From assembly GCA_964603725.1 (NCBI GenBank), contig CAZRWW010000102.1, positions 1-16,329 of the forward strand: a stretch of DNA of 16,329 bases, given 5' to 3'. Made by a program: the position numbers and the translations under genes. Each line of letters starts with the position of its first letter. Position 1 is the first letter of the stretch. This stretch comes from CAZDKK01 sp964603725. GTDB lineage: Bacteria > Eisenbacteria > RBG-16-71-46 > CAIMUX01 > WJJG01. Of the stretch, positions 1 to 5,286 are shown piece by piece. The notes under the pieces were generated by a model, which did no database searches, had not been told where the DNA came from, and was given only the letters and a program-made list of their open reading frames with translations.

Positions 1-1
1 C

Positions 2-58
2 CCACAGCGCGACCCCGATCCCGAAGACGCGCCGCTGGTGGCGCGCCCACCACCGTGA
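2..58 (+). CDS. Possible 3' end of an upstream gene
   Basis: An open frame enters from the left edge and ends in TGA at 56-58 after 18 codons, reading PQRDPDPEDAPLVARPPP. The acidic, proline-rich tail and GC-rich third positions would fit a natural protein C-terminus. The piece is too short to identify, and in DNA of this GC content such a frame can arise by chance. No terminator-like structure follows it. Confidence 0.2.
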   Translation, partial: PQRDPDPEDAPLVARPPP

Positions 59-404
59 TGTCTGCCGTCGCGCTGCCCGAGCCGCCCCGGACCCGAGGCT
101 CGGGCCGGGGGAACCTGGGCGGCGGCGCCGCACCACAACCTTGGGACCGTCTACTGCCGGCCACGCCGGCCGGCCCCGCGAACCGACCCGGCGAGCCCGC
201 GCCCGGGGGGCAGGGCATAGCTGTACCCGGACCGTGGAAGAAGGGGAAGGATTCACGCCCGAGCAGCACCGGCCCAACGCTCGAGCGAGCAGGCGCCCGA
301 GCATCGCTGATCAGATGGACCCCACAGGCCCCATGACCGGCGCGCTGGACCCCGCCTCTTCTGAGGCTACGGGCGCGGAAGGTGCTTGGAGTTCCTTATC
401 CGCC
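59..404. other. Stretch without a recognisable gene
   Basis: No product is recognisable on either strand. The sequence is very GC-rich with short G and C runs. Open frames exist on both strands, but their translations are low-complexity and rich in Arg, Pro and Ala, as expected from chance frames at this GC content. The plus frame that continues into the PD40/MFS relic has an ATG at 141, but nothing before about 405 resembles a known domain. The stretch probably holds eroded sequence belonging to the relic downstream. Confidence 0.5.
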
Positions 405-470
405 TCGGAGGACGGCTGGCCGTTGATCTCACCCGACGGGAGATACCTCTTCTTCGGGTCCGACCAGGCA
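405..470 (+). pseudogene. PD40 (WD40-like) beta-propeller fragment
   Basis: The translation contains DGWPLISPDGRYLFFGSDQ, the signature of a PD40/TolB-like propeller blade (W-P-x-x-SPDG-[KR]-Y-L-F-F-x-S-D). Proteins of this family have several such blades and sit in the periplasm or cell surface. Only one blade is visible. There is no credible upstream coding sequence, and the frame passes straight into transporter sequence within a few codons, so this is a scrap and not a working protein. The join may reflect a deletion or recombination between two unrelated genes, or an assembly artefact. Confidence 0.55.
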
Positions 471-479
471 GCGGGCGCG

Positions 480-1091
480 CGCTTGTATGACATGCTGCCC
501 AACTTCATCGTCGACTGGGTCGACTCCACGGCGATGGTGAAGGCCCTGCATCTGCCCGCCACGTTCACGGTCGAGACGCCGCGCGGCACGATGATCACGC
601 AGGAGTGGCTCATCAACGCCAACGCGGGGCTGATCGTGCTCTGCGTCATGTGGGTCTCGCGGCTGGTCGCGCGCATGCGGCGCGTCACGTCGATCTTCAT
701 CGGCATCACGTTCGCCTCGGCCGGGCTCATCGCGCCCGAGGGGCAGAAGGCGCTCTACATGGGCTACGCTAACATGCCGACCGCGATCGGCTAGACGATC
801 GGCTCGATCCTCGGCGGCAAGATCTACGAGCAACTCGGGGAGAAGGCGAGCCTGGCGCTGCGCTACCTGGCCGAGCATCACGGCATCACCGGCGGCGTGG
901 CGCGCGAGGAGGCGCTGGTCAAGATGCAGGAGGTGCGCCAGGTCGACGCGGCTCAGGCGACCCGCGTGCTGTGGGAGACCTATCACCCGTACCGGCTCTG
1001 GTTCCTCTTGGCGGCACTCGGGATCGCCTCCGCCGTGGGGATCTTCTTCTACTCCCGGTGCGCCCGGAAGTACGAGGCGGCGGACGTGTAG
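480..1091 (+). pseudogene. MFS transporter, decayed C-terminal half
   Basis: The frame reads LYDMLPNFIVDWVDS, then NAGLIVLCVMWVSRLVARM, then LIAPEGQKALYMGYANMPTA, and after a TAG at 792-794 continues in the same frame to TAG at 1089-1091, ending RKYEAADV. This matches the C-terminal half of a major facilitator superfamily transporter (POT-like group). Three lesions are apparent. The N-terminal half is absent. About 40 residues normally found between the Arg-rich loop helix and the LIAP-x-GxKAL segment seem to be missing (junction near 720-728). A stop follows AIG, where homologues usually have Trp, so TGG to TAG is likely. The family call and the missing segment come from recalled family patterns, not an alignment. 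The other decay nearby makes an assembly error for all three lesions less likely. Confidence 0.7.
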
Positions 1092-1243
1092 GGACGCCTA
1101 CTGCCGCCGGGGTGTGGCACGCGCCGGGCTAGGGGTCCGGCGGGGACGCCGAGGCCGGACCCAGCGAGCCCGGGGTGGTCTGTGGCGCGCGGGTAGCCAC
1201 CTTCGGGCTCCCTCCCTGGTCGTGGATTCTGATACGATTTCAT

Positions 1244-1249
1244 TTGACA
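1244..1249 (+). promoter_or_regulatory. TTGACA, possible -35 of abiE operon
   Basis: A perfect TTGACA lies about 100 nt before abiEi, inside an AT-richer patch (about 1222-1280) that stands out from the surrounding GC-rich DNA. No convincing -10 hexamer occurs 16-18 nt downstream, so the promoter call is weak. AbiEi proteins bind inverted repeats in their own promoter; I see no clear pair of repeats here. Confidence 0.25.
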
Positions 1250-1350
1250 TTATCCAAGAAACTCCGAAGTTCATCTCAGGCGACCGCTCTGGCGCGCCTA
1301 GGACGTCCAGGGTCTGGATACTTTGGGTCTGATTCCTTTGAGAGACTCCA

Positions 1351-2190
1351 ATGAATGCTGCACGGTATCCACATAGGGCCACGATCGGCCTTGAGTTGGT
1401 CAGGCTCCTGGCTCGTGAGGGTGAGCGCGTCTTCACGGCGGGACGGGCGCGCGAACTGGGGCCCCAGGTCGGTCTGAAGGAGCCCTACGTCTACGAGGCG
1501 CTGCATCACCTGAATCGTCAGGGATGGATTGTGCCGTTGCGGCGCGGCCTCTATGCGCTGGCAGACTCGACGCCGGGCGTCGCGCCGGTCCACGAGTTCG
1601 AAGTCGCCATGGCCGCCGCGCAGCCCGCCGCAATCAGTCACTGGTCTGCCATGGACTTCCACGGCATGTCCGATCAGGCCCCGCGAGCGGTCTTCGTTCT
1701 CGTCCCGGCGGGAACCCCCATCCCCCAGCAACGAGGCAAGAGCGCGGCGTCTTCTCCCGGCGGTTGCCGCATCGGGGGAACGTTGTACCGATTCGTGCGG
1801 GTCAAGCCCGAGCGGTTCTTCGGAACGGAGGAGGTCTGGGCCGGAGAGGCGCGCATCACGATCACCGACCCGGAACGCACCCTTCTCGACGGTCTTGCAC
1901 GACCGCAGTACTGCGGCGACTTTGCCGAGGTCCTGCACGCATTCGAAGTGCGCGTCCCACACCTCGATCTTGACCGAATCCTCAGCTATGCCCTCAAGCT
2001 GGATGGGGCCACAATCAAGCGTCTGGGCTGGGTCCTCGAACGGACGGGCACCGACCCTGCTCGCCTCGAGATTCTCGCCAACGCCCCCGTCAAGGGCTAT
2101 CGGAAGCTGGACCCGACAGGCCCCCGCGCGGGTCCGCGGAATCGCCGCTGGATGATCCAGGAGAATCTCCCCGGGTGGGTACGGGAATGA
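1351..2190 (+). CDS. abiEi: AbiEi-like antitoxin / transcriptional repressor
   Basis: This 279-residue protein fits the AbiEi family, the antitoxin and autorepressor of type IV AbiE toxin-antitoxin systems, first described as abortive infection against phage. Residues 10-70 form a winged-helix-like segment with the typical pattern of an effector choosing a regulator (EPYVYEALHHLNRQGWIVPL, then RRGLYAL). Residues 173-199 carry the family signature DPERTLLDGLARPQYCGDF followed by a Leu/Phe-rich helix, and the C-terminus has the Y-x-x-LDP...RW...N pattern (about 250-272). Length is normal for the family. The ATG at 1351 is preceded by a modest GAGAG ribosome-binding sequence. Its TGA overlaps the ATG of the next gene, so the two are co-translated. 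In known systems AbiEi represses the operon and counteracts the toxin without forming a tight complex. Family assignment is strong; function here is inferred. Confidence 0.88.
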   Translation: MNAARYPHRATIGLELVRLLAREGERVFTAGRARELGPQVGLKEPYVYEALHHLNRQGWIVPLRRGLYALADSTPGVAPVHEFEVAMAAAQPAAISHWSAMDFHGMSDQAPRAVFVLVPAGTPIPQQRGKSAASSPGGCRIGGTLYRFVRVKPERFFGTEEVWAGEARITITDPERTLLDGLARPQYCGDFAEVLHAFEVRVPHLDLDRILSYALKLDGATIKRLGWVLERTGTDPARLEILANAPVKGYRKLDPTGPRAGPRNRRWMIQENLPGWVRE

Positions 2191-3053
2191 AGACGCTGCG
2201 CGCCCGGTTGATGGAGGCTCGCCGGCAGACTGGCGCGCCGTGGGAAGTCCTCGAGCGAGACTACCTGCTCTCGTGGGTGCTGGCTGGAGTCGAGCAGGTG
2301 GACTCGTTGCGAGACGCGCTTGTGTTCAAGGGTGGCACAGCGCTCAAGAAGTGCTACTTCGGCAACTACCGCTTCTCCAAGGACCTCGACTTCTCGGGAA
2401 CCGCCGACGTGCCCACTGGGCCGGCGCTCCAGGAGGCCATGGCCGACGCATGCCGCGCGGCCGTCCGGCTGTGCGACGAGTACGCCCCCCTTCTCCTCAC
2501 CTGCGAGCGGTACACCGAACGCTCCCCCCATCCGGGCGGTCAGGAGGCCTTCTCGATTCGCGCGCGGTTCCCGTGGCAGAGGGAGGCACACACGCGGGTG
2601 ATGGTCGAGGTGTCGGTCGACGAAGCGATCCACAGGGCAACCCCGAGGAAGATGATCCTCCACGAGTACGGCGAACCGCTCCGGGCCACCGTGCTGGTCT
2701 ATGCGCTCGATGAAATCATCGCCGAGAAGCTGCGCGCCATCCTCCAGCACATGGCCAGGCTGGCCGAGCGAGGCTGGAGTCGCTCGCGCGCCCGGGACTA
2801 CTACGACCTGTGGCGCGTGCTGGGAGCCTTCAGGGAACAGCTCGACTTGCGGGATTTCAGGTCCCTGTTGCATGCCAAGTGCGCCGCACGCGGGGTCTCG
2901 TTCGTCGGCCCGGGGGACTTCTTCCAGGGGAAAATGCTCAGCCTCGTGGAAGCGACCTGGGTCCAGTGGCTGGATCCTCTCGTGCCCGCCTTGCCCCCGT
3001 ACGAGAAGGTCGTCTCCGAACTCCGCATTCAAGTCGAGGAGTTGCTCGAGTGA
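2187..3053 (+). CDS. abiEii: AbiEii-like nucleotidyltransferase toxin
   Basis: This 288-residue protein carries the motifs of AbiEii/AbiGii toxins (DUF1814, nucleotidyltransferase fold). They are FKGGTALKK (residues 47-55), RFSKDLDFS with the paired Asp66 and Asp68, EKLRA with Lys181, and RDYYDLW with Asp204 and Asp207. All four motif groups are present, so the enzyme looks intact. Characterised relatives transfer nucleotides to tRNA 3' ends (MenT group) or bind GTP, causing reversible growth arrest. I chose the ATG at 2187 because it overlaps the TGA of abiEi as ATGA, typical of tight translational coupling. A GTG at 2175 in the same frame would add four residues. The 3' end overlaps, on the opposite strand, an open frame for a small secreted protein. 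Likely role: phage-triggered dormancy or plasmid/island maintenance. Confidence 0.9.
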   Translation: MKTLRARLMEARRQTGAPWEVLERDYLLSWVLAGVEQVDSLRDALVFKGGTALKKCYFGNYRFSKDLDFSGTADVPTGPALQEAMADACRAAVRLCDEYAPLLLTCERYTERSPHPGGQEAFSIRARFPWQREAHTRVMVEVSVDEAIHRATPRKMILHEYGEPLRATVLVYALDEIIAEKLRAILQHMARLAERGWSRSRARDYYDLWRVLGAFREQLDLRDFRSLLHAKCAARGVSFVGPGDFFQGKMLSLVEATWVQWLDPLVPALPPYEKVVSELRIQVEELLE

Positions 3054-3558
3054 GTCGGGCACAGCGGCGTGGCTGAGGCTCGCGGGCATCGGCGGGCTCG
3101 ATCAGGCGGACGGCTGCGTCCGGGTGGCCTTGGTTGGGAGCGCTCCAGCTCCGCAGCTTGTGGACATCCTGCCACCCTCGAACCGAAGTCTCCGAGAAGC
3201 GCCGCTTGCGGAAGAAGTCGAGGATCTCTTCGTCAGTCCTTCCGACTTCACGTAAAGCCTTAACCCATTCCTCCGTGATCAAGCCGAGCATGTGGGCCAG
3301 GTGGAAGGCGGGCTGCTCTCTGTACCAGGCGATGACCTCGTCCCTCCGGGTCCCCCGAACGTCTCTACGCGCCGGGAAGCCACAGGAAGAGACCGGGGGT
3401 TCCCCGCACGCCCACGCCCCGCGCGTCTGGGCGCAGAGAAGCCCGACCACCGTCGCCGGATTTTGCGCCGAAACCCGACCGGGCAGGAGAAACGTCAGGA
3501 CTGCAATACCTGGAAGGAGAAGCGGACTTCTCGGACAGATGCGCCGAAGAGCGCTCAT
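2938..3558 (-). CDS. Unrecognised small secreted protein
   Basis: I do not recognise this 206-residue product. Its start is well supported: AAAGGAG lies 6-7 nt before the ATG at 3558, and residues 1-32 form a clear signal peptide (a basic start, a hydrophobic Leu/Pro stretch, then VSA-Q as a likely cleavage site). The next 40 residues contain four Cys. Residues about 73-140 look like a small helical domain (EVIAWYREQPAFHLAHML, then an acidic and basic helix ending FFRKRRFSE). The last 65 or so residues are Arg- and Pro-rich and lie largely antisense to abiEii or in the short gap next to it, so they look like run-on. The natural 3' end may have been lost when the abiE module arrived. A truncated secreted protein is as likely as an intact one. 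Confidence 0.5.
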   Translation of the reverse strand: MSALRRICPRSPLLLPGIAVLTFLLPGRVSAQNPATVVGLLCAQTRGAWACGEPPVSSCGFPARRDVRGTRRDEVIAWYREQPAFHLAHMLGLITEEWVKALREVGRTDEEILDFFRKRRFSETSVRGWQDVHKLRSWSAPNQGHPDAAVRLIEPADAREPQPRRCARLTRATPRLECGVRRRPSRTGARRAREDPATGPRSLPRG

Positions 3559-3731
3559 GAATGTCTCCTTTACGCGCGCCGAGCAATGACCGCCTGGCTC
3601 CGTGTACTACCTCCGTTTCATCGGCGTCAAGACGCTTTTTGACTTGGGCGAGAGAGGAAGCGACAGGAAGGAAGAGAGCGAGGCGGACGAGGAAGCGGGT
3701 CCCAGGAGGCATGCGCAAGCACAAGGATGAT

Positions 3732-3860
3732 CAGCCTTTTATCACCGTGTTACCCAAGGAGAACATGGTGCTCGTGACCACGGGCGGCAACGACGACAAC
3801 GCGAAGCACTTCGCCGTGGCGCCGCTGGTGGGGCGGTATCTGCTGGGGGCTGGCGCTCAG
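3732..3860 (+). pseudogene. Serine hydrolase (beta-lactamase class C-like) C-terminal scrap
   Basis: The plus frame reads QPFITVLPKENMVLVTTGGN and then a short helix ending GRYLLGA. This is the usual C-terminus of class C beta-lactamase-like serine hydrolases: a final beta-strand pair (F-I-x-V-x-P-x-x-x-M-V-x-V-x-TGGN) and a closing helix. The catalytic SxxK and YxN motifs would lie more than 200 residues upstream and are absent; an ATG at 3711 gives only a 50-residue product before running antisense into the next gene. It is therefore a remnant. It ends about 12 nt before the stop of the convergent propeller gene, so the break sits in the intergenic space. Confidence 0.55.
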
Positions 3861-3871
3861 GGGCCCCTGTG

Positions 3872-4972
3872 CTACTGCACCTCCGGAAGCGAGATCGCGA
3901 ACCGGCCCAGGCTCCAGCGGCCCCGCGCGTCCTTGCACAGCGCGTACAAGTCGCTGCCCGCCATGGCCACCGCATCGGGGCTGAACCGCACATCCCCCGG
4001 AAGGCGCAGATCGGCTCGGTAGAGATAGCGCCCGTCCGGCGAGAAGATGTCCACGGGCTGCGCGATCACATCGCGCTCGAGGCCCGTGGGGGGCAGGACG
4101 AAGACCAGGCCCGCCCCGGTCCAGAGCCGCCGGAAGCTGGCCAGCCGGTCCGGCAGCCCGGCCACGATGGCATCGATGTGCTGCGCCGGCAGGCTGCTCT
4201 CGGCGGCGTGCGCGCGCTTGGCCGCCTCGTCCACGGATGGGCGGGGCCGTTCCAGGGAGAAGACCCCGAGGCTTTCACCGTCGGCGCGGGCCAGACGGAT
4301 GGTGTAGTCCGACGAGCAGCCGTAGTAGACCCGTTCGAGATCAGGATCCCAGGCGGCCTCGATGGTCGGCGTGAGCCCGCGGACGACGACGGCCGGGCCA
4401 CCGGCGCCGTCCGACGCGGCCAGCGCCAGCTCGTCGAAGAGGGTCTCCGTCCCGCTCGAGAAGTCCACGCGCATGATGCGCGCGACCCCTCCGGGCAGCC
4501 CGCTGAGACTACCCGGCGCCACGAGCGCCACCCGTCCGCTCAGAAAGGCGACGGGGAATCGCGCAAACAGGTTGTTGGGCGCGGAGCCGGCGAAGCGGCC
4601 GTCTTGGCTGTAGAAGTGCAGGTCCGTCGGAGCGCCGATCACGATCTCGCTCCCGGCGATGAAGCAGTTGACGTAATGCGTCACCTGGCCCGGCTGGTCC
4701 CCCTGTGCCGCGAACGCGCACACGTGCCGGCCGTCCGGCGCGAAGATGTGACTCACGTGGGTGCCAAAGTCATGGAAGACGCTGGTCCCGCCCGCCAGGA
4801 CGCGTAGCTCGCCGGGGCGCGCGAATGCCTGGCCCGCGGCCTGATCGACCGACCAGACCAGGCGCGGCGAGAAGTCCCAATCTCCCTTCAGGGGTCGATC
4901 GAGGTTGTGCACCTCGGATGCGCGCGCGGGCAGCGACAGAAGCAAGGCGGTGAGCATCATGGCCATCCTCAT
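3872..4972 (-). CDS. Secreted six-bladed beta-propeller protein
   Basis: This 366-residue protein has a signal peptide at residues 1-19 (MRMAMMLTALLLSLPARAS). The rest is rich in short beta-strands with repeated blade-like pieces: FAPDGRHVCAF (77-87), YSQDGRF (121-127), then DIFSPDGRYLYRADL (308-322), and a final strand pair ending LGRFAISLP. The last two elements match the six-bladed, NHL-like propellers common in FCB bacteria, where the closing strand gives R[YF]-x-I. The ATG at 4972 is preceded by GAGGAGG at good spacing. An open frame continues upstream to 5224, but it runs through a 13-bp tandem repeat and lacks protein character. The gene is divergent from a histidine kinase gene, about 314 nt away. 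Its ligand or partner cannot be read from sequence; a surface or periplasmic sensor role is possible. Confidence 0.75.
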   Translation of the reverse strand: MRMAMMLTALLLSLPARASEVHNLDRPLKGDWDFSPRLVWSVDQAAGQAFARPGELRVLAGGTSVFHDFGTHVSHIFAPDGRHVCAFAAQGDQPGQVTHYVNCFIAGSEIVIGAPTDLHFYSQDGRFAGSAPNNLFARFPVAFLSGRVALVAPGSLSGLPGGVARIMRVDFSSGTETLFDELALAASDGAGGPAVVVRGLTPTIEAAWDPDLERVYYGCSSDYTIRLARADGESLGVFSLERPRPSVDEAAKRAHAAESSLPAQHIDAIVAGLPDRLASFRRLWTGAGLVFVLPPTGLERDVIAQPVDIFSPDGRYLYRADLRLPGDVRFSPDAVAMAGSDLYALCKDARGRWSLGRFAISLPEVQ

Positions 4973-5057
4973 GGCGTTCCTCCTCGTATTGAGGCTCCGG
5001 CTCGCCTCCTGATGTCCGGCCGGGCTGGGATCGGGCCCACTCGGCTGGGCCCACTGC

Positions 5058-5148
5058 CAGGGCTTTCCTGCAGGGCCTTCCTGCAGGGCTTTCTCGCAGG
5101 GCTTTCCTGCAGGGCTTTCTCGCAGGGCCTTCCTGCCGGGCCTTCCTG
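5058..5148. repeat. Seven-copy 13-bp tandem repeat
   Basis: Seven consecutive 13-bp units begin at 5058, 5071, 5084, 5097, 5110, 5123 and 5136. The consensus is CAGGGCYTTCCTG; units 3 and 5 end TCTCG in place of TCCTG, and the last starts CCGGG. A degenerate eighth unit follows to about 5162. The period is not a multiple of three, and no plausible protein spans it, so this is non-coding. Such arrays change copy number by slippage. On the minus strand it lies 86-176 nt before the propeller ATG, in the position of a promoter or leader. Confidence 0.9.
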
Positions 5149-5182
5149 AATGAGGCCTTCTGAACAAGCCTACGCGCTGGCG

Positions 5183-5205
5183 CGCCGGGAGTTGTTCTCC
5201 CGGCG
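5183..5205. promoter_or_regulatory. Perfect inverted repeat over the -35 region
   Basis: CGCCGGGAG (5183-5191) and CTCCCGGCG (5197-5205) are perfect 9-bp inverted arms around the 5-nt loop TTGTT. The repeat overlaps the -35 hexamer of the promoter-like sequence at 5192-5220. It is a candidate operator, possibly for the response regulator encoded downstream. As a terminator it is unlikely, because no T-run follows on either strand. Confidence 0.55.
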
Positions 5206-5220
5206 TAAGGACGATGTAAT
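5192..5220 (+). promoter_or_regulatory. Sigma70-like promoter of the kinase operon
   Basis: TTGTTC (5192-5197), a 17-nt spacer and TGTAAT (5215-5220) give 3 of 6 and 5 of 6 matches to the standard hexamers at ideal spacing. The predicted start would leave a leader of about 60 nt before the ATG at 5287. The promoter consensus of this lineage is unknown, so this is a moderate call. Confidence 0.45.
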
Positions 5221-5232
5221 CCATGTAAGATC

Positions 5233-5248
5233 CGACCGAAGGCGGTCG
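5233..5248. repeat. Inverted repeat in kinase leader
   Basis: CGACCG (5233-5238) and CGGTCG (5243-5248) form perfect 6-bp arms around AAGG. If transcription begins near 5227, this would fold as a hairpin close to the 5' end of the mRNA, about 38 nt before the ATG. It may also be a protein-binding site. Confidence 0.4.
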
Positions 5249-5286
5249 CGTCGGGTGACCGGCCTGCTATCATCGAGCCGATCGTC

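Larger units (their letters stand above)
4973..5286. promoter_or_regulatory. Divergent regulatory region with repeats
   Basis: This stretch separates the propeller gene (minus) from the histidine kinase gene (plus) and has no credible gene. It holds a 13-bp tandem array, an inverted repeat overlapping a promoter-like sequence, and a second inverted repeat in the presumed kinase leader; each is listed separately. Only the minus-strand ribosome-binding site GAGGAGG (about 4978-4984) is strong. The plus-strand start at 5287 has no clear Shine-Dalgarno sequence. Confidence 0.65.

Noticed and set aside
1..53. A short minus-strand frame leaving the window, reading RWWARHQRRVFGIGVALW
   Set aside because: It looks mildly like the start of a membrane protein, but there is no ATG or ribosome-binding site in that frame and too little sequence to judge.
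2175..2186. GTG start for abiEii
   Set aside because: It adds only four residues, and the ATG at 2187 overlaps the abiEi stop as ATGA, the usual arrangement.
3629..3646. GCGTC-AA-GACGC followed by five T as a terminator
   Set aside because: The loop would be only two bases, leaving a stem of about four pairs, and no plus-strand gene ends just before it.
5058..5148. Tandem repeat as a CRISPR array
   Set aside because: The units are contiguous with no spacers and only 13 bp long; no cas genes are in the window.
5183..5205. Inverted repeat as an intrinsic terminator
   Set aside because: There is no T-run after the stem on either strand, and it lies between divergent genes where a terminator is not needed.
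4973..5224. N-terminal extension of the propeller protein by 84 residues
   Set aside because: It would be translated through the 13-bp repeat and would bury the signal peptide. The ATG at 4972 has GAGGAGG upstream.
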